A stretch of DNA of 64,000 nucleotides from Kutzneria chonburiensis. GTDB taxonomy: Bacteria; Actinomycetota; Actinomycetes; Mycobacteriales; Pseudonocardiaceae. Below, one piece after another: positions 19,902-27,720 of the stretch. Below the pieces are notes generated by a model that made no database searches, had not been told where the DNA came from, and saw only the letters and a list, made by a program, of their open reading frames with translations. The translations under genes and the position numbers were made by a program. The DNA lies in contig NZ_CP097263.1 in the NCBI RefSeq assembly GCF_028622115.1, forward strand, positions 372,001 to 436,000. Reading direction: 5' to 3'. Each line of letters opens with the position of its first letter. The stretch's first letter is position 1.

Positions 19902-21224
19902 CTATGCGTGCTGGGGAGCCTGCGGCGCCGGCACACCGGGCAGGGCGAGCGGGAACCGTGAGGTCACCACGAACCCACCGTCCCGACTCGGCTCGGCATG
20001 ACAGCTGCCTCCCAGCAATTCGGCCCGTTCGGTGAGTCCGACCAGGCCATGGCCGCCAGAGGGCAGGGCAGGGGTCCGCTGTCCTCGGGGCCGTCCGTTG
20101 CGCACCCGCACCTCCAGTTCGTCCTCGCCCACCTGGACGAGCACGGACACGGCGGCCGACGGGGCGTGCTTGCCGACATTGGTCAGTGCTTCCTGCACCG
20201 TCCGGTACGCGGCGGCCGACACCGGCCGCGGGATGCTCTCGATGTCGCCGTCCACGTTGAGCGTGACGGCGAGGCCGCAGTCGGAGACCATGCGGCGAAG
20301 GTCGGTCAGGTCGGTAAGGCCGTCGTCATCGTCGCTGGTGGTCCGCAGAACGCCGACCAACTGGCGCAGCTCCTCCAACGTCTTGGTGGACAGCCGGCGA
20401 ATGGTGTTGGCGATCTCCCGCGAATCGGCGTCGGTGACGGTCATCTTCAGCGCGCCGGCCTGCATGGCGATCAGGGTGACCTGGTGCGACACGACGTCGT
20501 GCATCTCGCGGGCCAGCCGGGTGCGCTCCTCGGCGCGGATGGCCTGGGCCTGTAGCTGCTGCTTGCGCTCGCGTGTGGCGGCCAGCTCGGTGAGTCGGCG
20601 CACGAGCTCCTTGCGGGTGGTGACCAACAGACCCAGCGCCAGCGGCATGCCGGCGTTGATCACGGCCCACAGCAGGTTGAGCAGCTGGTGCCGCCAGTCG
20701 AGGCCGACGAACTCGGACAGCGGCCAGATGATGAACGCGCACAGCATCATCAGCACCGCGCCGGCCATGGTCTGCCAGTTCCAGGCCTTCTTCTTGGCCA
20801 GCGAGTACAGCGCGATCATGCCGGCGAGCTGGGACCAGCCGGCGAGGTAGCCGGGCACGGTGGCCAGCAGCACGAGGAACGGGTAGCGGCGGCGCAGCAC
20901 CAGCGCGAGGCAGGCCACGCCGGACAGGATGTGTGAGTACAGCTCGGCGTCCTTGGGGAACACCAGCAGCACATCGAGCAGGGCCAGCGCGATGGCACCG
21001 ACATCGCTCAGCGGCCCCGAGTGCCGGCGCACGAAGCGGCTGCCCCGGTCGCGCAGCTCGGCCAGCGGGCCGGGACGGTGCACGACAGTGCTCACGATGT
21101 CGGCCGCTTGCGCGCCGCTCATCGGCTGGCCGGTCCAGATCCTGTCGTCGTTGTCGCGCTGGGTCGGCACACCGACCTCGGACATGTCGGGACCGTTCAC
21201 GGCGTGGCGCGGCCGATTCGGCAC
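19902..21224 (-). CDS. Orphan DesK/NarL-type sensor histidine kinase
   Basis: A 440-residue membrane kinase. About five or six membrane helices lie between residues 72 and 205, followed by a linker helix. The HisKA_3 phosphoacceptor block AREMHDVVSHQVTLIAMQAG has His242. The ATPase shows the N-box TVQEALTNVGKHAP and a Gly box SGGHGLVGLTERAELLGG. Such kinases normally pair with a LuxR-type response regulator, but none is adjacent. The GTG at 21224 is chosen because GAGGAGGACGGAG precedes it; an in-frame ATG at 21185 lacks such a site. The C-terminal Pro/Ala tail is non-domain. Confidence 0.9.
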   Translation of the reverse strand: MPNRPRHAVNGPDMSEVGVPTQRDNDDRIWTGQPMSGAQAADIVSTVVHRPGPLAELRDRGSRFVRRHSGPLSDVGAIALALLDVLLVFPKDAELYSHILSGVACLALVLRRRYPFLVLLATVPGYLAGWSQLAGMIALYSLAKKKAWNWQTMAGAVLMMLCAFIIWPLSEFVGLDWRHQLLNLLWAVINAGMPLALGLLVTTRKELVRRLTELAATRERKQQLQAQAIRAEERTRLAREMHDVVSHQVTLIAMQAGALKMTVTDADSREIANTIRRLSTKTLEELRQLVGVLRTTSDDDDGLTDLTDLRRMVSDCGLAVTLNVDGDIESIPRPVSAAAYRTVQEALTNVGKHAPSAAVSVLVQVGEDELEVRVRNGRPRGQRTPALPSGGHGLVGLTERAELLGGSCHAEPSRDGGFVVTSRFPLALPGVPAPQAPQHA

Positions 21225-21563
21225 GGCTCCGTCCTCCTCGGGCAGGGCGAGTTGGTCTTGTGCTCTTAGACAGTCCTAACACTCGTTCGGGACGCGCCTC
21301 CCGAAACTTGTGTGCATCTGCACACGTCACGTGTCCACCCGTACACCCAACGTGACGTCTGACCTGCGGCTTTGTCGGAAGACTAACACGCCTCGTCACG
21401 CGCAGTACCGGTCGAACTACCTGTTAACGGTGTTCAGGATTAACCGAAAAGACCAGACCATCGGGGGTTGACCCAACGCGATCGATCGCGTTCGACCTCG
21501 ACACGCCCTCTCGCGACGGCCGGCGGTCGGCGCTGAGGCGAGGAACAGTCGGCCCGGCCGCTG
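21225..21563. other. Gene-less 339-bp region with stacked palindromes upstream of the kinase
   Basis: This stretch separates the kinase start from the stop of the next minus-strand gene. It has a lower GC content than its surroundings around 21400-21460 (GTTAACGG, GGATTAACCG) and several inverted repeats listed separately. No convincing open frame is present. It presumably holds the kinase promoter and operators. Confidence 0.5.
21310..21358. promoter_or_regulatory. Two adjacent inverted repeats, candidate operators
   Basis: GTGTGCA-TC-TGCACAC (21310-21325) is a perfect 16-bp palindrome apart from its TC centre. It abuts a second inverted repeat, ACGTCACGT (21324-21332) with ACGTGACGT (21350-21358), spaced by 17 bases. 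They lie 85-135 bases upstream of the kinase start and may bind a dimeric regulator. No specific regulator is implied by the sequence. Confidence 0.45.
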
Positions 21564-21962
21564 TCACTCCGTGACGAACCGTCGGCGATCGGGGACCGCG
21601 GCCAGGAACGCCTCCGTGTCGTAGAAGGCCCCGATCGGCAGTTCCTGCCACACGGCGTCCAGGAACCGGTCGACCGCCGCCCGTTCCTCGGCCGGCCAGG
21701 TCGGCAACACCTTGCCCAGCACGATGCCCGGGTCGAGCTCACCCGTGGTCACCAGACTCTGGAGCAGCGTCGGCAGCAACGCCTTCACGTCGGCCTCGGT
21801 GCCGACCGTGTTGCCCAGCTTGATCGTCAGCCAGAACAGGTCATGGTCGGCCACTCGGACGTCACCGCGGCAGTGCGGACAGCCTTCGAGCACGGCTCGT
21901 CGCGGGTAGGCGGCGAACACGGTCTCGATCTGGGCGAGTGCCTCCGTCAGCCGGGTGGTCAT
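21564..21962 (-). CDS. Conserved hypothetical protein with a CPHC motif
   Basis: A predicted 132-residue soluble, mostly helical acidic protein. A single CPHC pair (EGCPHCRGDVRVADHDLFW, near residue 27) could hold a metal or a thiol function, but there is no second pair. I do not recognise the family. The start is uncertain: ATG 21962 gives a compact protein but has no clear ribosome binding site, while the frame continues upstream to ATG 22004 and TTG 22031. It is probably separate from the kinase, given the 339-base gap. Confidence 0.55.
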   Translation of the reverse strand: MTTRLTEALAQIETVFAAYPRRAVLEGCPHCRGDVRVADHDLFWLTIKLGNTVGTEADVKALLPTLLQSLVTTGELDPGIVLGKVLPTWPAEERAAVDRFLDAVWQELPIGAFYDTEAFLAAVPDRRRFVTE

Positions 21963-22055
21963 GCCGTCATTGTGGGATGAGGCCAGCGCTGCTCGCCTCT
22001 CCATTCCGATCCCGGTCGGATGTACCTCCAAACGTTGCAGTGACCATCAGTGGTG

Positions 22056-22093
22056 CGAGACGCCCGCCGGGCTCACCGTCGACGGGCGTCTCG
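22056..22093 (-). terminator. Terminator hairpin of the nitrilase-like gene
   Basis: CGAGACGCCCG (22056-22066) pairs with CGGGCGTCTCG (22083-22093), an 11-bp perfect stem located directly after the stop codon of the minus-strand nitrilase-like gene at 22101. Confidence 0.7.
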
Positions 22094-22100
22094 TCGACCG

Positions 22101-23054
22101 CTAGAACCCGGCGCGATCCTGGCTACGCGGGTCGTCACGGATCAGGTGCGGCTCATAGAAGCCGGCGCGGGCGGTTCGCCGCCACGGCCGGGCCAGGTAC
22201 TCCACGTTGCCGTCCAGATCCGCGACGGCGATCGGGCCGTCGTCGGTGCGGGCGATCCACTGGCCGTCCGGCGAGATCACGCCGGAGCCAGCGTCGGAGG
22301 CATAGCCCACCCAGTAGCTGTTGGTCGCGGCGTGGGCCTGAGCCTCGGTCGCGAACACCTCGGTCGGCGCGGCGGTCGCGAACAGCACCGCGTCCACGTC
22401 CAGCCGCTCGTACTCCAGGAACAGCTCCGGGAAGTGCACCTCCATCCCCAGCGCCAGCCCGATCCGCACGCCGTCGACCTCGAAGGTCACCGGCGCGGCG
22501 CCGGGCGTGTACAGGAAACTGACCTTGGTGTTGGACAGCATCCGCTCGTCGTAGCGGGTGACCACCTCTCCCTTGTCGGACAACACATACAGGCTGTTGT
22601 GCGGACGGTTCGGCGGGGTCAGCCGGTGCACCGCCCCGACCACCGTCCACAGGCCGAGCTCCCGGGCCAGGTCGGCGATGCGGCCCAGCTCGTCCCGCAG
22701 CACCTCCCACTCGACCAGGCTCCAGTCGGCCGGTCCGACGCGGTTCGGGTCGGCCGACATGATGCGCTTGTGCGGCGAGCAGGTCGCCCCCTCCGGAAAC
22801 ACCACCAGCCGCGCGCCCGCCGCGTAGGCGTCACGCATCAGCCGGCGGATCTCCCGCCCGCTCTCCCGTACCAGATCCGCGTCCCGCGGGTCCTGCCGCA
22901 GCGTGGTGCGCGCCGCGGCCAGCCGCAGGGTTTTCGTCTTCGGCATCTCGTTTCCCGATATCGGGCGGAAGTGCCGAAGCGCGGTCGTGTACGACTGCCC
23001 GGTCTTGGCCGCGCGGGCCCTGACCCGTCGTTTGAAATTGCCTCTCGCGGTCAC
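22101..23054 (-). CDS. Nitrilase-superfamily protein without catalytic Cys, with basic N-terminal extension
   Basis: A 317-residue carbon-nitrogen hydrolase-fold protein. The Glu position is kept (VVFPEGAT, near residue 88), but the nucleophile block that normally reads like ICYD-x-x-FPE is LGMEVHFPE here, with Gly in place of Cys. The usual Lys region reads RYDERML. It is therefore probably not a working amidase or nitrilase and may be a binding protein. Residues 6-28 form a basic segment (KRRVRARAAKTGQSYTTALR), a short helical motif seen at the N-termini of assorted actinobacterial proteins. It stands alone; the family function is unknown to me. Confidence 0.75.
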   Translation of the reverse strand: MTARGNFKRRVRARAAKTGQSYTTALRHFRPISGNEMPKTKTLRLAAARTTLRQDPRDADLVRESGREIRRLMRDAYAAGARLVVFPEGATCSPHKRIMSADPNRVGPADWSLVEWEVLRDELGRIADLARELGLWTVVGAVHRLTPPNRPHNSLYVLSDKGEVVTRYDERMLSNTKVSFLYTPGAAPVTFEVDGVRIGLALGMEVHFPELFLEYERLDVDAVLFATAAPTEVFATEAQAHAATNSYWVGYASDAGSGVISPDGQWIARTDDGPIAVADLDGNVEYLARPWRRTARAGFYEPHLIRDDPRSQDRAGF

Positions 23055-23290
23055 GTCCTCGGCCTTCCACGTCCCGGATCAGCGATCCCCCAGCGATGCG
23101 CACGTCCGGAACGGACGGCTTCGGATGGCGACCCGAGACAGGAAGTCCCTTTGCCTCCGCGGGGAGCCGGGCTGGGGCCGGCTCGTGGAGGTGAGGCGTG
23201 GGTCACGCGCAGAAACACCGTAGCACGTGTCGAGGACGGTCCGTCGGCGCCGACCAGAGGGCAGGGAACCGAACAGAAGGAGTTGGCATC

Positions 23291-23824
23291 ATGGCGATCC
23301 GCGTGCACACCTCGATGACCCTCGACGGCTTCTCGGCCGACGAGAAGGGCTGGCCGGTGCTGCTGCACATGCCCGCATTCCAGTCCGGCGTCTCGTACGG
23401 ACACGAGGAGTTCTTCGCCCAGTGCACGGCCGTGATCATGGGCCGGCACACCTTCGAGCCCGCGCTGGGTGCGCAGAGCTGGCCGTGGCCCGGCAAGAAG
23501 GTCTTCGTGCTCAGCTCCGGCTCGGTGGACGTGCCGGTTGACCAGGACGTCACGGTCTGCGCCAATGTCGCCGAGGTGCTGGCCGCGTTGCCGGACGGCG
23601 ACGCTCAGCTGCTGGGCGGACCCAGCACGATCGCCGCCTTCCACCAGGCCGGCGCGATCGACCGGTTGGAGATCGTCCTGCTGCCTCTGTTGCTGGGCAA
23701 GGGAAAGCCGCTGTTCCCGTTGGGCGACGACACCGCGCCGCTGGCCTTCGACGAGCAGGTCGTCTATCCGGACGGCACGGTCAAGTTGTGCTACAACGTG
23801 ACGACGACCTTGCCGCGGGCGTGA
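23291..23824 (+). CDS. Dihydrofolate reductase-family (RibD C-terminal-like) protein
   Basis: A 177-residue soluble reductase-fold protein: HTSMTLDGFSADEKGW at the N-terminus, VIMGRHTFEPALG near residue 48, LLGGPSTIAAFHQAG near 106, and a C-terminal substrate-fold strand pair. Members of this RibD_C group use NAD(P)H on various small molecules, and this one's substrate is not evident. The ATG at 23291 follows AAGGAG. Its 3' end overlaps the convergent oxidoreductase pseudogene by 34 bases. Confidence 0.85.
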   Translation: MAIRVHTSMTLDGFSADEKGWPVLLHMPAFQSGVSYGHEEFFAQCTAVIMGRHTFEPALGAQSWPWPGKKVFVLSSGSVDVPVDQDVTVCANVAEVLAALPDGDAQLLGGPSTIAAFHQAGAIDRLEIVLLPLLLGKGKPLFPLGDDTAPLAFDEQVVYPDGTVKLCYNVTTTLPRA

Positions 23825-24746
23825 CCCTGTTGCACGTAGCGAATGGCGGCAACGGCTTCGGCCAGCGGGAAGGTGCGGTCGAGGACCGGCGTGACTGCTC
23901 CTTCCGCGATGAGCCGCTTGAGTTCGAGCAGGTCGGCGGGGTTTTCCGCGGTGGCGATCAGACCCTTGAGCTGGTGGCTCACGAATGGCGAGAGCAGGGC
24001 GGCGCGCAGGGTGCGGGCGACGCTGCCGACGAGCTTGCCGCCGCCTTCGCCGCCGACGATGACCAGTGTGCCCTTGGGCGAGAGGTGTTGGCGCAGTTGG
24101 GAAAGCGGTCGGTCGCCGGCGGTGTCCAGGATGACATCGTAGCGGCCGGTGATGGATTCCTTTTGTAGTCAACGATCTCGTCGGCACCGAGCATCTTGAC
24201 CAGGTCGGTCTTGGCCGTGCTGCACACCCCGGTCACGTGGGCCTGCCGGGCCTTGGCCAGCTGCACGGCGTAGCTGCCGACCCCGCCGCCGGCGCCGATG
24301 ACGAGCAGTCGCTGTCCGGACTGGACGGACAGTAGCCCCTTCAACGCGGTGCAGGCCGATACCGGCACGGCGGCGGCCTGGTCAAAGGCCAGATTGGCCG
24401 GCTTCGCGACGACCCTCGACGCCTTGGCGATCGCGTACTCGGCGAACGACCCGTCGGCAGTGCCGAAAACCTCGTCGCCCGGACGGAGGTCGGTGACGCC
24501 GGGGCCGATTTCCTCGATGGTGCCGGCAAGGTCGAGGCCAGGTACCAGTCTTCTCGGTCTGCGTAAGCCGAAGCCCAGCAGACGGATCAGGTACGGCTGG
24601 CCGCTGGTGAGGTGCCAGATGCTGGGGTCGACGCCGGCCGCGCGCACGCGGACCGCAACCTCTCCGGGGCCGGGCCGAGGCCGTTCGATGTCCTTGAGCT
24701 GCAACACATCCAACGATCCATAGCGGTCGCTCACGATGGCTCTCAC
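23791..24746 (-). pseudogene. Frameshifted MDR/quinone-type NADP-dependent oxidoreductase
   Basis: The N-terminal 190 codons read as a zinc-free medium-chain dehydrogenase (GPGEVAVRVRAAGVDPSIWH, PGLDLAGTIEEIGPGV, Rossmann GAGGGVGSYAVQLAK). After GADEIVDY near 24165 the frame turns into Ser/Pro/Ala-rich nonsense. The expected continuation (ESITGRYDVILDTAGDRPL, later VSHQLKGLIATAENPADL) sits one frame over and runs to the TAG at 23791. A single missing base in or next to the TTTT at 24161-24164 explains this. It could be real decay or a sequencing error. The GTG at 24746 has GGAGGGAG upstream. It follows the XRE gene without a gap (4-bp overlap). Confidence 0.85.
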
Positions 24747-24970
24747 GGTGAATCTCCCTCCGGGTACTGGAAAACGTCGTCGAGTGGCACCCCGAACACG
24801 CGGGCGATCTGGAACGCCACCTCGAGCGACGGCGAGTACTTGCCCTGCTCGATCGCGATCACCGTCTGCCGCGTCACGCCGATCCGGTCGGCCAGCTCGG
24901 CCTGGGTCATCTCGCCCTCGGCGAAACGCAGCGCGCGGATCGAGTTCGTCACCCTGGTCGGCTTCACCAT
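24743..24970 (-). CDS. Small XRE-family HTH regulator
   Basis: A 75-residue stand-alone helix-turn-helix protein (MTQAELADRIGVTRQTVIAIE, residues 21-41; then YSPSLEVAFQIARVFGVPL), the Cro/YozG-like size class. ATG 24970 overlaps the end of the upstream membrane protein, and its stop overlaps the oxidoreductase GTG by four bases. The three genes therefore form an operon. In this family a membrane protein plus small XRE regulator is a recurring pair, and the regulator often represses its own operon. Confidence 0.88.
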   Translation of the reverse strand: MVKPTRVTNSIRALRFAEGEMTQAELADRIGVTRQTVIAIEQGKYSPSLEVAFQIARVFGVPLDDVFQYPEGDSP

Positions 24971-25389
24971 GTCTGGAACCCCCGCCGGTAGCCGACGATG
25001 CGCGCTACCGAGCCCAGCACCGCTGACAGCGTGAAGGTCAGGTAGATGACGTTGGCGATCCAGAAGTGGTCCAGCCGGAACATCGCGAGGAACATCGCGA
25101 GCACCCCGCCGACCACCACGAACGACTGGCCGACGCGGTCGCCGAACTGCCCGATCTCCCGGTCGCGCTGGTCGCGCCGGCTGTCCTTGGGGTTGCGGAT
25201 CGACACCGCGATGGTCAGCACGATTGTCGTCACGATCGAGGCCGCCGTGACCCACAGCAGTGTTGCCACATAGGGCACCTGGGTCAGTGGTGTCGGTCCC
25301 GATCTGCCCAGCACCATCACGGCGTACACGGCATAGCCGATCGCCGACACCACCAGCATGATCCACGCGCGCTTCTCTTCGTAGGCCAC
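24964..25389 (-). CDS. Four-helix membrane protein paired with XRE regulator
   Basis: A 141-residue integral membrane protein with hydrophobic segments near residues 9-28, 39-62, 88-105 and 108-128, separated by a charged loop (RNPKDSRRDQRDREIGQFGD). I do not recognise a biochemical function. The GTG at 25389 is preceded by GGGGAGGAG at good spacing. It is first in the operon with the XRE gene (7-bp overlap) and the broken oxidoreductase. Confidence 0.8.
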   Translation of the reverse strand: MAYEEKRAWIMLVVSAIGYAVYAVMVLGRSGPTPLTQVPYVATLLWVTAASIVTTIVLTIAVSIRNPKDSRRDQRDREIGQFGDRVGQSFVVVGGVLAMFLAMFRLDHFWIANVIYLTFTLSAVLGSVARIVGYRRGFQTW

Positions 25390-25600
25390 GGCCGCGCTCC
25401 TCCCCGCTCGATGGCGTCAAATGTAAAGAAGCTTGGACATCGTGTCAAACATTCTTAACTTCACCCGGTCGGTGGGGCCATGCGCGGTGACATCACCGCG
25501 GATGTGGTCGCGCTCAGCGCCACTAACGGCACATTGGTGGCGCGGCGGTCTCCCGGCCGGTCTCCGCGAAAGTGTCAGACCCTGCCGGCACGATGACGGC

Positions 25601-26140
25601 GTGAACGTTGAGGTGGCGAGCAAGCGGCGGAGGTCGGCGTTCCCGGCGGACGTCGTGGTGGTGGATGTGACCTCGCGCGGGCCGGAGCCCTGGGTGCGGC
25701 TGAGCCCGTTCTATCCGCATGGCGGCATCCCGGTGCCGTTGTCGCCGGGCGAGGTCGGCACGTCGGTGGAAGGCATCTGGCAGGCGCTGAAGGTCTTTGC
25801 CGACAACGATGTGGACGCGTCGAAGCTGGCCGTCACGAGGATGACCGGTCTCAAGAGGACGGTTCGCCGGTTCGGGCCGGTGCTGGGGCATCGTGGGGGC
25901 CTGCGGGGGAGTGGCCTGCTGGACTACGAGACCGCGCGGCGGCGGATCTATCTGCCGGCGTACCGCTGGATGCTGGACAACTGTGTGCAGGACGAGCTTG
26001 CGGCGCTGAGGGCGATCGCCGCGGCGAAACCGTTGGTGCTGCTGGACTACACCACCAACGGGGACGTGGCGAACCTGGTCACGCCGCTGTCGCATGCCGC
26101 CCTCGTGGCCCGATACCTGACCGACCGATGGGACGAATGA
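25601..26140 (+). CDS. Conserved actinobacterial protein, DUF6939-like
   Basis: A 179-residue soluble protein with strong internal blocks: VVVDVTSRGPEPWVRLSPFY near residue 18, HGGIPVPLSPGEVGTSVEGI near 39, MTGLKRTVRRFGPVLGHRGG near 80, and RRRIYLPAYRWMLDNCV near 112. This pattern resembles the uncharacterised DUF6939 family, as I recall it; no function is known. The GTG at 25601 begins the conserved part; the open frame upstream (from 25433) lacks similarity and overlaps the promoter region. It has no operon partner. Confidence 0.75.
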   Translation: MNVEVASKRRRSAFPADVVVVDVTSRGPEPWVRLSPFYPHGGIPVPLSPGEVGTSVEGIWQALKVFADNDVDASKLAVTRMTGLKRTVRRFGPVLGHRGGLRGSGLLDYETARRRIYLPAYRWMLDNCVQDELAALRAIAAAKPLVLLDYTTNGDVANLVTPLSHAALVARYLTDRWDE

Positions 26141-26523
26141 GGAGTAGGTTGCGGGCGGTTGATTTTTCTGAAGCTGTTGTGCGGCAACGAGTTAATCGCA
26201 CTCGGAGGGTGACCGTGGGACGCTGTTGATCAGCGGATTGCGCATCGCGGGAAAACGTCCGGCGGGTGGAGTTGAATCGGCGGCATGAACACAGCACCGA
26301 CCGACGGGGACCGGATCCACCGCACCTACGACACCACCCGACGAGGCATGGACCGCCTACTGTTCGCCGACAACATCCTCGGCCTGATGCCCACCGGCCG
26401 GGAGTGGGACCGGGAGGACCCGTCGTCTGGCTGGCCGCAGTACCCGACCTGCGGCAGGGCCCGGCCGGTCGCCTGCGCAGCGCCGGCCCTGAAATCCGTT
26501 GGACCCGATGACATGATGGGGAG
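26141..26523. other. 383-bp interval with one doubtful small ORF
   Basis: Between the DUF6939-like gene and the S4 protein. The first ~140 bases are AT-richer than average (GATTTTTCTGAAGCTGTT) and carry no frame. The second part contains the doubtful ORF at 26285, described separately. No hairpin with a T run is evident. Confidence 0.4.
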
Positions 26524-26569
26524 GTGGAGTCCACCCGAGTGGACCGCTGGCTCTGGGCGGTCCGGCTGA
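26285..26569 (+). CDS. Doubtful small ORF, possibly a gene remnant
   Basis: A 94-codon frame (DTTRRGMDRLLFADNILG, then EDPSSGWPQYPTCG). Third-position GC is high, as in real genes, up to about 26490 and then breaks down, and the frame overlaps the S4 gene start by 46 bases. A ribosome binding site is poorly placed (GGAG about 14 bases upstream). It may be the 5' part of a decayed gene. I do not recognise it. Confidence 0.3.
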   Translation: MNTAPTDGDRIHRTYDTTRRGMDRLLFADNILGLMPTGREWDREDPSSGWPQYPTCGRARPVACAAPALKSVGPDDMMGRWSPPEWTAGSGRSG

Positions 26570-26889
26570 CCAAGACCCGTCCGGACGCCGCGGCGGCCTG
26601 CCGGGGCGGCCATGTGCGCGTGAACGACAAACCGGCGAAGCCGGCGACCGTGGTGTCGCCCGGCGACGAGGTGCGCGCCCGGGTCGGCGACCGGACCAAG
26701 GTCGTCGAGGTGGTGCGGGTGATCCAGAAGCGGGTGGGTGCCGCGGACGCCGCGACCTGCTTCATCGACCGCACGCCCGCGCCCCCGCCGGAGGCCGCCA
26801 TTCCGGTCGCCCGCCGTGAGCGGGGCGCCGGCCGGCCGACCAAACGGGAGCGGCGCGTGCTGGACAGGTTCCGTTCCGGCCAATTCTAG
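26524..26889 (+). CDS. S4-domain RNA-binding protein (Hsp15/RlbA-like)
   Basis: A 121-residue protein with an N-terminal S4 domain (RVDRWLWAVRLTKTRPDAAA; GGHVRVNDKPAKPATVVSPG, residues 5-45) and a basic C-terminal tail (RRERGAGRPTKRERRVLDR). This matches the heat-shock protein 15 type, which binds stalled 50S-peptidyl-tRNA complexes. The GTG at 26524 follows GGGGAG. Its TAG and the TAG of the convergent hydrolase share one CTAG (26886-26889). Confidence 0.9.
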   Translation: MESTRVDRWLWAVRLTKTRPDAAAACRGGHVRVNDKPAKPATVVSPGDEVRARVGDRTKVVEVVRVIQKRVGAADAATCFIDRTPAPPPEAAIPVARRERGAGRPTKRERRVLDRFRSGQF

Positions 26890-27634
26890 TCAAGGAACTC
26901 GTCCAGCAACGGGAGCAGCAGCTCGGACCGCAGCGTCACGTTCATGTGCGTGGTGTTCGGCAGCACCGCCAGGTGCGAGCCGGGGATCAGCCGCTTCATC
27001 AGTGCGCCGTGCTCGATGGTCGTGAAGTCGTGGTCGCCCAGCACCAGCAGCGTCGGCGCGGTGATGCCGGCCAGCTGGTCGTCGGTCCAGCCCTTGAGGT
27101 CGGCGGCCGAGGCCGACATCGTGGCCAGGAACTCGTCGAAGTGCTCCGGGTGCGGCGACAGCCGCTGGTAGGCGTCCCGGAAGTCGGCGAAGTCCTGCTG
27201 CGTCGGCAGCCGGTCGGAGGTCGCGTGCCGGGACGGGTCGAGCAGGTCCTCGTGCATGCCGTCGGGCCGGACGCTCGCGGAGATCGGCACCACCGAGAGC
27301 ACCCGGTCCGGGTGGCTGACCGCCAGCTCAAGGGCGACCGCCGCCCCCATGCTGTGGCCGAGCACGTGGGCCCGGTCGATGCCGAGATGGTCCAGCAGCG
27401 CCACCACGTCGCTCGCCAGCGCGGCCGGGGTGATCGCCCGGTCGATGTCGGCGGTGCGGCCGTGGCCCTGCATCTCTACGCCGATCACCTGGTGCTTCCG
27501 GGCCAGCGTAGGGATGAGGCCGGCGAAGTTCAGGTCGATGGTCAGCATGCCGCCGTGCAGGAGGACCAGGGTGTGCCGGCCTCGCCGTGCCGCTCGTAGT
27601 ACAGGTGCAGGCCGTTCACGTCGGCATAGCCCAT
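26886..27634 (-). pseudogene. Frameshifted alpha/beta hydrolase
   Basis: The start at 27634 (ATG after AGAGGAAAAC) encodes MGYADVNGLHLYYERHGEAG, a typical hydrolase N-terminus, then hits a stop. One frame over, the oxyanion-hole region LVLLHGGMLTIDLNF and everything downstream is intact: the nucleophile elbow GHSMGAAVALELA, the acid LVLGDHDFTT, and the His in PNTTHMNVT. One missing base in the GGG run around 27569-27571 (CCC on the coding strand) restores a ~249-residue enzyme. Without it, only an internal start would give a truncated, probably inactive protein. Substrate unknown. Confidence 0.85.
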
Positions 27635-27687
27635 GACCGTTTTCCTCTCAGCGCAACGTTCGTTGTCACCAGTGCGTCGAATGGAGG

Positions 27688-27715
27688 TTCACCCGGATCG
27701 ACACGTCCCTAGAGT
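27688..27715 (+). promoter_or_regulatory. Candidate leaderless promoter of the DUF4419 gene
   Basis: TTCACC (27688-27693) and TAGAGT (27710-27715) are spaced by 16 bases, and the GTG start lies only 5 bases after the -10 box with no ribosome binding site. A leaderless transcript starting at or next to the GTG fits this. Confidence 0.5.
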
Positions 27716-27720
27716 TTTTC

